Below, one piece after another: positions 9,600-18,072 of a stretch of DNA of 64,000 bases (position 1 is its first letter; every line of letters begins with the position of its first letter). Made by a program: the position numbers and the translations under genes. This stretch comes from Legionella beliardensis. Lineage in GTDB: Bacteria; Pseudomonadota; Gammaproteobacteria; Legionellales; Legionellaceae. Location of the stretch: contig NZ_UGNV01000001.1 in the NCBI RefSeq assembly GCF_900452395.1, forward strand, positions 2,708,501-2,772,500. Direction: 5' to 3'. Under the pieces are notes generated by a model. The model was not told the DNA's origin, searched no databases, and was given only the letters and a program-made list of their open reading frames with translations.

Positions 9600-10144
9600 A
9601 GCAATGTATACGGATCATTGGCGGAAAGTATCGCAGTAAAAAGCTATACTTTCCTGATCTTACAGGACTCAGGCCAACGCCTGATCGGGTTAGAGAAACC
9701 TTATTTAATTGGCTAATGCATGATATCCATAATGCCCATTGCCTGGATGCGTTTGCTGGCAGTGGCGCGCTAGGTTTTGAAGCATTTTCACGAGGAGCGG
9801 CCGCCGTGACTTTAATTGAATCATCTCCAGTGGCTTTTGCTAGCTTACAAAAAAATTCTTTATCTTTTAATAGCTCTATCTTAAAGGTAATTAATCTTGA
9901 TGCCCGTAAATTTTTAAAAACCATGAAGGAACCTGTAGATATTATTTTTTTAGACCCACCCTTTGCTAGTAATTGCCTCTTGGAATGCTTAGACATCATC
10001 ATTCAAGGTCAAAGTCTACGACCTGGAGGGCTGGTTTATGTTGAATCAGCCCAAAAAATGATGCTTGACCAATTGCTATGGTCTGAGCGAAAATCTCGTA
10101 AAGCCGGTCAAGTCTATTATGCACTTTATGAAAAACTTGTATGA
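9596..10144 (+). CDS. rsmD: 16S rRNA (guanine966-N2)-methyltransferase RsmD
   Basis: RsmD methylates G966 of 16S rRNA with S-adenosylmethionine during 30S assembly. The 182 residues contain the RIIGGKYRSKKL start typical of RsmD, the methionine-binding loop DAFAGSGALGFEA (about 43-55) and the catalytic DPPF (about 119-122). Its ATG overlaps the stop of the M16 subunit gene, so it ends a three-gene operon. Confidence 0.96.
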   Translation: MKQCIRIIGGKYRSKKLYFPDLTGLRPTPDRVRETLFNWLMHDIHNAHCLDAFAGSGALGFEAFSRGAAAVTLIESSPVAFASLQKNSLSFNSSILKVINLDARKFLKTMKEPVDIIFLDPPFASNCLLECLDIIIQGQSLRPGGLVYVESAQKMMLDQLLWSERKSRKAGQVYYALYEKLV

Positions 10145-10220
10145 CTTAAGTAAGTAGGCTTGACAAAGGGGCTACGGTCCTGTTTCAATCATTTACTATC
10201 TATCGATTTTAAAGCATAAG

Positions 10221-10709
10221 ATGAATAAGACGCTTACTGTGCTCCTCATTACCTGCATTCTGCTTAGCGGATGTCGTGGTGGCGTAGCACTCATGAAACC
10301 GCCACTTAACGAGCCAAGTGATGATGCTACGATTAAATTAGCTGAGGCGGCATCGTCTATCAGCGACTCTATGCTTGAAATGGCTAAAGTAGAAAAAGTT
10401 ATTATCCCATCATCAAAAGATAATACGCTTACTATTCCAAGCGCTTATAATCTACAAGCAAAAGCTTCCATAGATTGGTCAGGGCCTATTGAGGAATTAA
10501 CAGCCCGGGTTGCTTTAGCAGGGCATTATCGTTTACGCGTTTTAGGCAAAGAGCCGTCAGTGCCCGTCTTAATCAGCCTTAATGTAAAAGACCAAAGCCT
10601 TGCAGAAATTTTAAGGAATATTGATTACCAAGCAGGAAAAAAAGCTTATTTACGTGTTTATCCTAACAGTCAGGTTGTTGAATTGCGTTATGCCAAAATT
10701 TACTCGTAG
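10221..10709 (+). CDS. dotD: Dot/Icm secretion lipoprotein DotD
   Basis: DotD is an outer-membrane lipoprotein of the type IVB core complex that, with DotC, places DotH in the outer membrane. The 162-residue protein has a lipoprotein signal with lipobox LLSGC (lipidated Cys at about 18), a flexible linker and a small secretin-N0-like C-terminal domain (about 85-160). Its 3' end overlaps dotC by 20 bases. A TTGACA hexamer at 10160-10165 is a possible -35 element, but no good -10 box follows, so no promoter is called. Confidence 0.93.
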   Translation: MNKTLTVLLITCILLSGCRGGVALMKPPLNEPSDDATIKLAEAASSISDSMLEMAKVEKVIIPSSKDNTLTIPSAYNLQAKASIDWSGPIEELTARVALAGHYRLRVLGKEPSVPVLISLNVKDQSLAEILRNIDYQAGKKAYLRVYPNSQVVELRYAKIYS

Positions 10710-11610
10710 TTTATTATTAATTTGTTTAGCGCTTTTAGTAGCCTGTCGTCAATCTGTTCATGTTGCTGACACAGGTTCCTTATCAGGTTTACAGGCTCTT
10801 GCTAATGTAAAAAGCAAGGGGAAAAAGAATCGAGCCACAAGTAACATGCGAGAAATGGCACTGCGTGAAATTGCATTAAGCCTTGGGGCACAAGCAGGGC
10901 TTGCTTGCCGCGCTAACATGATTAACAAGCATCTGACTAAACAAGCCCGCGTCCTAGATACAGTGTTTGATTTTAATTCTTTAGTACTTGCTCACAATAT
11001 TTTACCGCCTGTTCTACTTGAAGGGCGCAACACACTTAATGTAGCTGATACTCAAACAATACGTATATCCGATAGAACATATAAGCTAGCAAAGCAAGCT
11101 CGTTTTATTACTACTCCACCTACTTGGCGTGAATATTTATGGATGGATTATAAACAACCTGATCCCCCTAATTTAGCCATGCTTCCTAAAACAAAAGCGG
11201 AAAGAAAAGCGTGGCGTACTTGCGTTGCTCGCGGTTGGAAAAATGGAATAGAGCAAGCAAACACAATTTTAGAAGAAAGCATTGCTCGCATTAAAGAAGA
11301 CTATACAGGCATGATTTTGTATCGAAAATTACTAGCCATGAATATGGTATCTGCCCCATTTGTAGCGAGTACTGAATTAGGCGTCACAGGGGATGCTTCA
11401 GAAATCCATATTGATGATAGAGTACTGCGTATTACGGCTTTACCAGGCTTAAATATCAATAGTAACGAATGGCGCGCAGCGGTTGCTAAAGATGAAAATG
11501 CATTAGAACACTTTAAAAATATGGAAAAATTAGCTCAGAGTGCGCAAATTAATATTAGCAGTAGAGCATGGCAACCAGTTATTGCGCCAATAAATGAAAA
11601 AAAATATTAA
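10690..11610 (+). CDS. dotC: Dot/Icm secretion lipoprotein DotC
   Basis: DotC works with DotD in outer-membrane assembly of the type IVB core. The chosen ATG at 10690 gives MPKFTRSLLLICLALLVACRQS, a lipoprotein signal with Cys at about 19. A reading begun 23 codons earlier would put a charged segment before the signal and is unlikely. Mature length (about 288) fits the family. The gene overlaps dotD in another frame. The unusual feature is the 439-bp gap before dotB. Confidence 0.93.
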   Translation: MPKFTRSLLLICLALLVACRQSVHVADTGSLSGLQALANVKSKGKKNRATSNMREMALREIALSLGAQAGLACRANMINKHLTKQARVLDTVFDFNSLVLAHNILPPVLLEGRNTLNVADTQTIRISDRTYKLAKQARFITTPPTWREYLWMDYKQPDPPNLAMLPKTKAERKAWRTCVARGWKNGIEQANTILEESIARIKEDYTGMILYRKLLAMNMVSAPFVASTELGVTGDASEIHIDDRVLRITALPGLNINSNEWRAAVAKDENALEHFKNMEKLAQSAQINISSRAWQPVIAPINEKKY

Positions 11611-12049
11611 ATGAATTACAGCTAAGACATTAAGCTGCTTTCTAAACTGTCATTAAGGAAATACTACCAGTCAGTTTGGCAAAAAACCTATTCTCGCTAA
11701 AGTTTCCTATAATAAATAGAAATAATATTATTAGTTGAACATTTGAATTTTATGGATTTAGGCTCTATTTTAAGCGATATAATTTCCTAAATCACTAAAG
11801 CATCATGATGTACTGTAATCCCATTGATAAGTAGCTTGATTTATCTGTGTCTTTTTCTAGTTTAATAGTTAGATTTTTATTTATTTCTAGTAGAGTTTAT
11901 AGCTAAATTATAAAAATTCATAAAATACAAATTCTTAATCTACTATAAATAAATAGCCTATATTAAAATTTATAATTAACTAAGTTGACGAAATTTACTT
12001 TAAAAATGGCTAAAGCAAATTAAACAACTTTAAGGTTTTTGGAATTATT
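11611..12049 (+). other. dotC-dotB intergenic gap
   Basis: This AT-rich stretch of 439 bp lies between two genes of one secretion locus. No open frame of useful length was found on either strand. A TTGACG at 11985-11990 could be a -35 for a dotB promoter, but the downstream -10 candidate (GCTAAA) is poor. Confidence 0.55.
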
Positions 12050-13177
12050 ATGAATAATATTAATTTAATGCCTGATGAGCCATCGCGTTTTACTCCATTA
12101 TTTATGGATAAAATGCTGCAGCATGCAGAAACATTAAGTGCATCAGATATCACTATCCAAACTGGTTCACCTATTTTTGCTGAAGTCTATGGCAGATTAA
12201 TAAAAATTACTAACCGTACACTTTCTAATACCGAATTAGGTGACTTAATCAATGCAATCTATGGCCCAAATGCCACAACTCAGCTGTTATCCGGAAAAGA
12301 CATTGATACGCATTACGAGTTTCGCCCTAACCGCGGCGTACGCTACCGTTATCGTGTTAATGGGACCTCGTGTTTAGTTGAAGGGCATGATGCTATTCAA
12401 ATTACCTTAAGAACAATTCCTACTACCCCCCCTAGATTAGAAACCATGGGCTTACCGGCTAATATTATCGAAGCAATTGCCCCGCAAGAAGGTATTGTAT
12501 TTATTACAGGTGCAACTGGCTCAGGAAAATCAACGCTTTTGGCTTCAATCATTCGCAATTTAATTGAAAATGAAGAATCTAATCGCAAAGTACTAACTTA
12601 TGAATCACCAATAGAGTTTGTCTACGATGAGATTGAAACGGTGTCTGCGATAGTCAGCCAATCAGAAATCCCACGTCACCTACCTACCTTTGCTGAAGGC
12701 GTACGTAATGCTCTGCGTCGTAAACCACGTTTAATCATGGTGGGCGAATGTCGTGATGCAGAAACAATTAGTGCGGCCCTTGAAGCTGCTTTAACAGGGC
12801 ACCCTGTCTATACTACCCTCCATACCTCAGGTGTCGCAGAGACTATGCGGCGTTTAGTCACATCTTTCGCTGGTGAAGAGCGGATAGGCCGTACCATTGA
12901 TATTCTAGAAACAATAAGGCTTTGTATTTGGCAAAAATTAGTTCCAACCGTTGACGGTAAACGCGTTGCTTTGCGCGAATATTTAATTTTTGATGAAGAA
13001 GCACGTGATATTTTATTAACGGGTGATCCGAATGATGTGACCTCATCAACTCGACGGCTTGTCCGCCAACGCGGCCAATTAATGACTGAAGATGCTAAGC
13101 AAAAATTTGAGGAAGGTGTCATTTCTGAACGTGTTTATAAATTAATTATCGCTGGCACAAAAGAGTATCAACGCTAA
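12050..13177 (+). CDS. dotB: Dot/Icm secretion ATPase DotB
   Basis: DotB is the cytoplasmic hexameric ATPase of the type IVB system, related to VirB11 and PilT, and energises the channel. The 375 residues show an N-terminal domain (about 1-135), Walker A GATGSGKS (154-161), an Asp box, Walker B LIMVGECRDAET, and the histidine box TGHPVYTTLHT. The sensor-like C-terminal domain follows. The length is close to the L. pneumophila protein. It converges on the DUF2243 gene with only 8 bases between them. Confidence 0.96.
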   Translation: MNNINLMPDEPSRFTPLFMDKMLQHAETLSASDITIQTGSPIFAEVYGRLIKITNRTLSNTELGDLINAIYGPNATTQLLSGKDIDTHYEFRPNRGVRYRYRVNGTSCLVEGHDAIQITLRTIPTTPPRLETMGLPANIIEAIAPQEGIVFITGATGSGKSTLLASIIRNLIENEESNRKVLTYESPIEFVYDEIETVSAIVSQSEIPRHLPTFAEGVRNALRRKPRLIMVGECRDAETISAALEAALTGHPVYTTLHTSGVAETMRRLVTSFAGEERIGRTIDILETIRLCIWQKLVPTVDGKRVALREYLIFDEEARDILLTGDPNDVTSSTRRLVRQRGQLMTEDAKQKFEEGVISERVYKLIIAGTKEYQR

Positions 13178-13185
13178 ATTACAGC

Positions 13186-13671
13186 CTATTGCTTATAAAT
13201 CATGGGTTGCTTTTTCATTAACCAGATACCAATGGCTACTAGAATAATGCCAGAAATTAAAAAGGCCATGTCTGAATAAAGCTGATTTGCTGCGCTAGTA
13301 CGCTGAATCACATGGTGAAGTTGCAAGATAAGATGATCAATAATGCCTTCCACAATATTGAAACAACCAAATCCAACCAAAATGGCGCCAAAAAAATAAG
13401 TACCGGACTGTAGATTCTTTTCCTGAAATGATTTCCATAATAGCCATAAGCCTATAATAGTCATAATCCAGGTAAATGCATGAAATACACCGTCCCAAAA
13501 CATATTGATTTCTATGTTTGCTACTGTATTTGGAATAATGATGTTCGATAGCATATTATGAGCTTGTAAAATTTGATGAAATACGATCCCATCAAAAAAT
13601 CCCCCAAGCCCTATACCAAGCAGTAAGCCTGCGGCGAGCAAAGTTTGCCTTCCCTGTACGAGGCTAGTCAT
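13186..13671 (-). CDS. DUF2243 family membrane protein
   Basis: This 161-residue integral membrane protein has four hydrophobic segments (about 10-28, 64-80, 90-110, 136-154). Histidine-rich motifs GGFFDGIVFHQILQ and EGIIDHLILQLHHV fit the DUF2243 family. The regularly placed His and Asp residues suggest metal or proton handling, but no function is established. Related genes are often seen near cytochrome oxidase genes. The neighbour ends two bases upstream, so both are likely co-transcribed. Confidence 0.8.
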   Translation of the reverse strand: MTSLVQGRQTLLAAGLLLGIGLGGFFDGIVFHQILQAHNMLSNIIIPNTVANIEINMFWDGVFHAFTWIMTIIGLWLLWKSFQEKNLQSGTYFFGAILVGFGCFNIVEGIIDHLILQLHHVIQRTSAANQLYSDMAFLISGIILVAIGIWLMKKQPMIYKQ

Positions 13672-13672
13672 T

Positions 13673-13942
13673 TTATTTCCTTTTTAAGATGAGTAATTTA
13701 TTTTTAAAGTGAGTAAAACCATTAAAATAAGCGAAAAAGACAATTCCAAGCAAAACAATAAAAGGTAGACAAGCATAAAAGAAATGAAAGAAAAATTGTG
13801 AATTAAAAATACCTTGCCGTACAGTTTGCCCTACTTCAGTATTACATATGGGACAAGCAACTAATTGAGTAGGTAACATACAAACAATGAAGGTAACAAT
13901 ATAACTAAAAACGTTAGCTAATTGTTGCCATAAATAGTACAT
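13673..13942 (-). CDS. Small membrane protein with CPIC motif
   Basis: This is an 89-residue protein of unknown function. It has a hydrophobic N-terminal segment (about 10-28), then a CPICNTEVGQTVRQGIFNSQ segment and a second membrane helix (about 52-72). The CPIC pair could bind metal or form a disulfide on the periplasmic face. Small proteins with a similar CP-x-C segment and membrane helix accompany DUF2243 genes elsewhere, so the two may work together. It is probably a real gene because of the spacing and the sensible topology. Confidence 0.65.
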   Translation of the reverse strand: MYYLWQQLANVFSYIVTFIVCMLPTQLVACPICNTEVGQTVRQGIFNSQFFFHFFYACLPFIVLLGIVFFAYFNGFTHFKNKLLILKRK

Positions 13943-14013
13943 TGTTAATTCCAGCGGTTTAAAGCCCTATCATAAACTAAACATAACTCCTTGATAAGTC
14001 TTTAAGAAACAAA

Positions 14014-17000
14014 TTAGCCATCATTACTCGGGGTAGAATCAGGTCCGGTCTGCCCAGTTCCACCAGAAGCGCCAAGTTTAGGTGCACCTCCTGTAAGCGC
14101 GCCTTGTGCCTTATTAATACCTTTCATGGCGTAACCGGTTAAATGTTTATCAATTTGTTGCGAAGCACCTGTTGTAGCTTTAGCTCCAGTTTCTACTTTA
14201 CCTTTTGTATCTTCAGCCCATTGCGCTGCTTCTTGGCCGGCTGATTCCGGTTGCCCACCAATCCAACGCAATACCTTATCAGGCAAGACCACAATAAGGG
14301 TAAAAGCTTTCTGCACCACAGTTAAGTACATGCTCGTATAAATTAATATTGAAAAGAAATAAGCATAAATGCCTGCCCACCCTGTGTAACCAATGGTTGC
14401 ATTAGGTTGGAATTTGGTAACGGGCGTACCACCTGTAACACCACCGCTAAAATTTAAATTAAAATTGTCATTACTGCCTGCGCTCTGCAAAAATGACACC
14501 ACGTTAGCAAAACCCGTATTAATAATCCAAACGCCTACATAAGAAAGTGCAATAGCTGCGATATAGCCTATGATCATCATAGTAGGCCTTAAAAAGACAT
14601 TCATTAAAATCATAATGGCTTGCTCACCTTTACCAAAAGGCCCTTCACCTTCAGGATGAGTCACCCCTAGTGCCACAATGGGGGCCGCAACCATGGCTTC
14701 AATAACAGCCATCAGCCACCCAATAGAGCCAAAGGTAAAAATCATATAAGGTAGGAAAGGTACATAATAGGCAGTGACAAACCCAATAGCTAGCATAGTT
14801 CCTAACCAAGCCACTAAAAGCGGCATCGCCAAAGCAATAAGTGGCATGATAAATATGCCAAACCAAGGAATTACGATACTAACTACTGCAAGTTCAAGTA
14901 AATAAATCCATAATTCATTAGCAAAGTTAATAAAGTTAATACCCATATTTGCTAGCGCTAAAACTGGATTCATTGCTGGTTGCTGTAACCAGTAAACACC
15001 GGATTGGAATATCATTACCATACCTTGTAATGGCAACGATAAAAAGGCAAGGATCACGGCATTAAATATGTTAGTGAGCATATTTAAGAAGAAAACAAAT
15101 AATGACTTAATCAGAATGTTATAAAAAATTTCGCCTAAATATTGCCCTAAGCAGAATGAAAAGCCAGGAATTTTTACTTCATTACAACTAAAGCTAATCG
15201 GTGGTAAGCTAAAATTAGTTGGACTCATGTTAGGTATGATGTTCATTTTAAATGTAGGCGGCGTCATACCAGGCTGATTAGGTATTTGTAGAATCACAGC
15301 ATTATTTATATAGCCGTACACTGTTGATGCTGAGGCATCTGTACTAAGTTGTAAGCCATTAGCTGATAAATCTGGCGGATTTAGGGTTGCTTTTGCTACG
15401 CCATTACTACCATTAATAAGGCTCAATAAATTATTTATCGGCGTCTCATCTCCATGAAGCCAAACGCACAAATCTTTACGAGTACCTGAACAATTGCTAA
15501 CGCCACTATCATCTGATGAGCTGCTACTACTGCTGCCGCTATTGCTACTACCCTTACTAAATATATTTGATAAATCAGTGGGTTGCACAGTACTTGAGCT
15601 TAGATTAGCTGTGGTATCAATAGTGTTAGTTGTATTCAGATCAGCTGAATTGAGCAGGGCTAAATTAATAAAATAACTACCAGCCATCATCCATCCTTGG
15701 CTATTAGCTTGCTGTATAAAACCTTGTTGAGCTTTTTGTATATTGTCTTGTACCTTACTATTAGCAAGGTTAAGACTTGGCGTCATAATACCGGTATAAT
15801 CAGCAATGGAATTTTGAAATTCAGTTCCGCTAAAAATAGGAGATGTGCTACTGCTGCTATCAGGCCCCCAAGCTGTACAGGTATCATTCTTAGTCGTACA
15901 AGCTGTACCAGAGCTTACATAGGGTACACCATACTGTTGTGAAGCAACAGGTGATGCAGGTGTTGTATTCGTATTGGTAGAGCCTGATCCCGGATTGCTG
16001 TTTAACTGCGGATCATTATTTACCATAACCTGAGCCACAATAGCTAAATCATTATATAACTGCTGCACAGCCATAGCCCGAGACATAGTTACTGTCTGTT
16101 GCTGACTTGGTGTTAATGAAGTACCACTAAAATTAACAGAATTAAAGGCATTCCATTGAATCGTGCCACAAATCCCATTTAGAGCAGAGGAATAAGGCGA
16201 TGAAGTATCTAGATTAGGCATTGTTACTAAAAAAGAATTAGGCGGCGGGTTAGGCGGTTTATTGGCATTCATTTGCTCTGTCTGAGCTGCAACTGGATTC
16301 ACACTACCTATTAGATCAGGCACTTCATTATTACAAAATGTATCCATGGCACTACCAGGCGTAAGAGGACGAGAACAATCGCCAGAGCCATGCTGTTTCT
16401 CATTGAGAAGCGCTTGACGTTTTGTTTCTAAAATATTCTGCAAGCCATACATACAAACTTGACCGGTTAATATCTTAGAAGCGCCTGTAGGCACATCAAC
16501 ATTACCACCCGTTACTGCTGTAATTGGATTAACTTGAGTTTGCGGTTGAATGATAACCCCGCCTCGGCTCATATAGCCTAAAGCAGCACTCCAAACTTTA
16601 TCTGCGGCACCAACACCTTGGACAACGACCCACATAACGAAAATCTGCATTAAGCAATAACCCGATGCTTTGGGTATTAATAACGCCAAACCTAGCGTTG
16701 CTCGAGTAGGAACCCAAACAGAAGACCATTTTTGGCCCAGCATTTTTCCTTCATGCGCAGTGTTAACAGTAGACACTAGCATGATATACATAGCAACAAT
16801 GCCACCTAATGCTAATACAGCTGCATTAAATACGGAAAAAATACTACCCATTATCTGGCTGCCGGTACCATGGATGACGCCATCTACAATACCAAATAAA
16901 TTACCTAGAAAAACAACGGAAACATCACCAGCGGGAGGAGTGAAGCTTAAAGAAGAGTCGGTTGCAGCCATTGCTAGCGCAGGAAATAGCACTGCCAATA

Positions 17001-17043
17001 TAGGAAATAGTACAATAAAAAAACGAGCACTCACTCTCTTCAT
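14014..17043 (-). CDS. dotA: Dot/Icm secretion inner-membrane protein DotA
   Basis: DotA is a large polytopic inner-membrane protein needed for type IVB secretion and itself reported to be released as ring-like oligomers. The 1009 residues begin with a cleavable signal (about 1-26, ending ALAMA). A membrane helix at about 60-85 and another near 110-140 precede a long periplasmic region (about 150-650) with Asn/Ser/Thr-rich low complexity, including a Ser run near 505-520. A cluster of about five to six membrane helices then occupies 660-930. The C-terminal tail is Gly/Thr-rich. The length is slightly below the L. pneumophila protein. Its ATG overlaps the icmV stop as ATGA. Confidence 0.96.
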   Translation of the reverse strand: MKRVSARFFIVLFPILAVLFPALAMAATDSSLSFTPPAGDVSVVFLGNLFGIVDGVIHGTGSQIMGSIFSVFNAAVLALGGIVAMYIMLVSTVNTAHEGKMLGQKWSSVWVPTRATLGLALLIPKASGYCLMQIFVMWVVVQGVGAADKVWSAALGYMSRGGVIIQPQTQVNPITAVTGGNVDVPTGASKILTGQVCMYGLQNILETKRQALLNEKQHGSGDCSRPLTPGSAMDTFCNNEVPDLIGSVNPVAAQTEQMNANKPPNPPPNSFLVTMPNLDTSSPYSSALNGICGTIQWNAFNSVNFSGTSLTPSQQQTVTMSRAMAVQQLYNDLAIVAQVMVNNDPQLNSNPGSGSTNTNTTPASPVASQQYGVPYVSSGTACTTKNDTCTAWGPDSSSSTSPIFSGTEFQNSIADYTGIMTPSLNLANSKVQDNIQKAQQGFIQQANSQGWMMAGSYFINLALLNSADLNTTNTIDTTANLSSSTVQPTDLSNIFSKGSSNSGSSSSSSSDDSGVSNCSGTRKDLCVWLHGDETPINNLLSLINGSNGVAKATLNPPDLSANGLQLSTDASASTVYGYINNAVILQIPNQPGMTPPTFKMNIIPNMSPTNFSLPPISFSCNEVKIPGFSFCLGQYLGEIFYNILIKSLFVFFLNMLTNIFNAVILAFLSLPLQGMVMIFQSGVYWLQQPAMNPVLALANMGINFINFANELWIYLLELAVVSIVIPWFGIFIMPLIALAMPLLVAWLGTMLAIGFVTAYYVPFLPYMIFTFGSIGWLMAVIEAMVAAPIVALGVTHPEGEGPFGKGEQAIMILMNVFLRPTMMIIGYIAAIALSYVGVWIINTGFANVVSFLQSAGSNDNFNLNFSGGVTGGTPVTKFQPNATIGYTGWAGIYAYFFSILIYTSMYLTVVQKAFTLIVVLPDKVLRWIGGQPESAGQEAAQWAEDTKGKVETGAKATTGASQQIDKHLTGYAMKGINKAQGALTGGAPKLGASGGTGQTGPDSTPSNDG

Positions 17044-17510
17044 GATTTTTTACCTAAGAAACCTTGACTATACCATTCCCTAAATGTACACCCTAACTTC
17101 CTTTCTCTGATTTGGTAGTACCAAAAGTGATAACGAAACGCAAGCACAAGAGCTACTAACATTAAAACTAAACTAATTATGACTGCAAAAATCCCACCAT
17201 AAAACAGATGGTACATTGCATAACAAAAAAACCCAAAGGCAATAACACACATTAAAATACTTAAGCGATATAGCCCTCGTTGACGTGCTAATATATCAGC
17301 CTCAGTTAAATTTTGCGCATCCATCGCTTCTTTAAAATTAGCTAAGGCCTCATTAGAGGCACTTTCTTTCTTCTGTGGCACAAATAAAAATTTAATGCCA
17401 TTACCTAAATATAGCGTAAATGCGCGAATACGATCATAATCAGACCAAGCTCGAACGTTAAAAATGGTTTTAAATAAATTTCCTATCCGTGAACCTGATT
17501 TTTTTTTCAT
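17040..17510 (-). CDS. icmV: Dot/Icm secretion protein IcmV
   Basis: IcmV is a small inner-membrane Dot/Icm component. The 156 residues have a basic N-terminus (KKKSGSRIGNLFKTIFNVRAWSDYDRI), two adjacent membrane helices at about 76-95 and 98-122, and a cationic C-terminus. It leads the icmV-dotA operon, diverging from icmW-icmX as in L. pneumophila. Confidence 0.93.
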   Translation of the reverse strand: MKKKSGSRIGNLFKTIFNVRAWSDYDRIRAFTLYLGNGIKFLFVPQKKESASNEALANFKEAMDAQNLTEADILARQRGLYRLSILMCVIAFGFFCYAMYHLFYGGIFAVIISLVLMLVALVLAFRYHFWYYQIRERKLGCTFREWYSQGFLGKKS

Positions 17511-17616
17511 AAAATTTACATTTAAAAATAATAGACATTTACTACTCTTACTATACTATATAAGTTAGAGTACGTGCACTCTATCAGTTATAAACACCGT
17601 AAAAAAAGAGTAAAAA
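17511..17616. promoter_or_regulatory. Divergent icmV / icmW promoter region
   Basis: This is the 106-bp AT-rich space between divergent Dot/Icm operons. A near-palindromic TATACTATATAA at 17552-17563 could hold -10 elements. GTAAA-N6-GTAAA occurs at 17599-17614, resembling the CpxR consensus, but it ends two bases before the icmW ATG, so it may simply be the ribosome-binding region. On the other strand GTAAA occurs at 17542-17538 and 17519-17515. CpxR control of icmV and icmW is known in L. pneumophila; its action here is inference. Confidence 0.4.
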
Positions 17617-18072
17617 ATGCCTGATCTTAGTCATGAAGCATCCGCTCAGTACTGGTTTGAATTTGTTGACCCGATGATTTATCGTGTCATCACGTTTATG
17701 GAAAGTGTTGAAGATTGGACGCTTGATAATAATCCCCTTCTTGAAGAAGCGATTAACCGCCTAGGCCGTGAACTTGATGATATTGAAAAAATTGATGTAA
17801 GTACCCTTAATCAAGAAGATGTCTTTATACGTTTAGTTGGTAATATAAAATCTGGCCGTGGCTTAAGGCTACTGCAAGCTATTGATACTGTTCATCCTGG
17901 AAGTGCTTCTCGTGTTCTTATTCATGCTGAAGAAACGAGTACAGGAAGCACTGATCCAGCTGGCTTTTTTCTAAAGCGAAACATTACCTTTGAGCGATTA
18001 CGTTTACTCGCTCGCGTATTTTCTGAATATCGGTTAAGGTTAATAGCTCGAGCTCTTGAAGGAGAAGAATAA
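17617..18072 (+). CDS. icmW: Dot/Icm adaptor protein IcmW
   Basis: IcmW is a cytoplasmic acidic chaperone that pairs with IcmS and delivers effectors to the coupling protein DotL. The length of 151 residues equals that of L. pneumophila IcmW. The sequence (MPDLSHEASAQYWFEFVDPMIYR, and the RALEGEE tail) is soluble and mostly helical. Its stop overlaps the icmX start (TAATG), so the two are translationally coupled. Confidence 0.96.
   Translation: MPDLSHEASAQYWFEFVDPMIYRVITFMESVEDWTLDNNPLLEEAINRLGRELDDIEKIDVSTLNQEDVFIRLVGNIKSGRGLRLLQAIDTVHPGSASRVLIHAEETSTGSTDPAGFFLKRNITFERLRLLARVFSEYRLRLIARALEGEE

Noticed and set aside
10141..10185. GTAG...CTAC short motif upstream of dotD
   Set aside because: Only the end tetranucleotides agree and the arms do not pair, so it is not counted as a REP copy.
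14014..17043. Plus-strand frames inside dotA
   Set aside because: They are shadows of the low-complexity dotA region.
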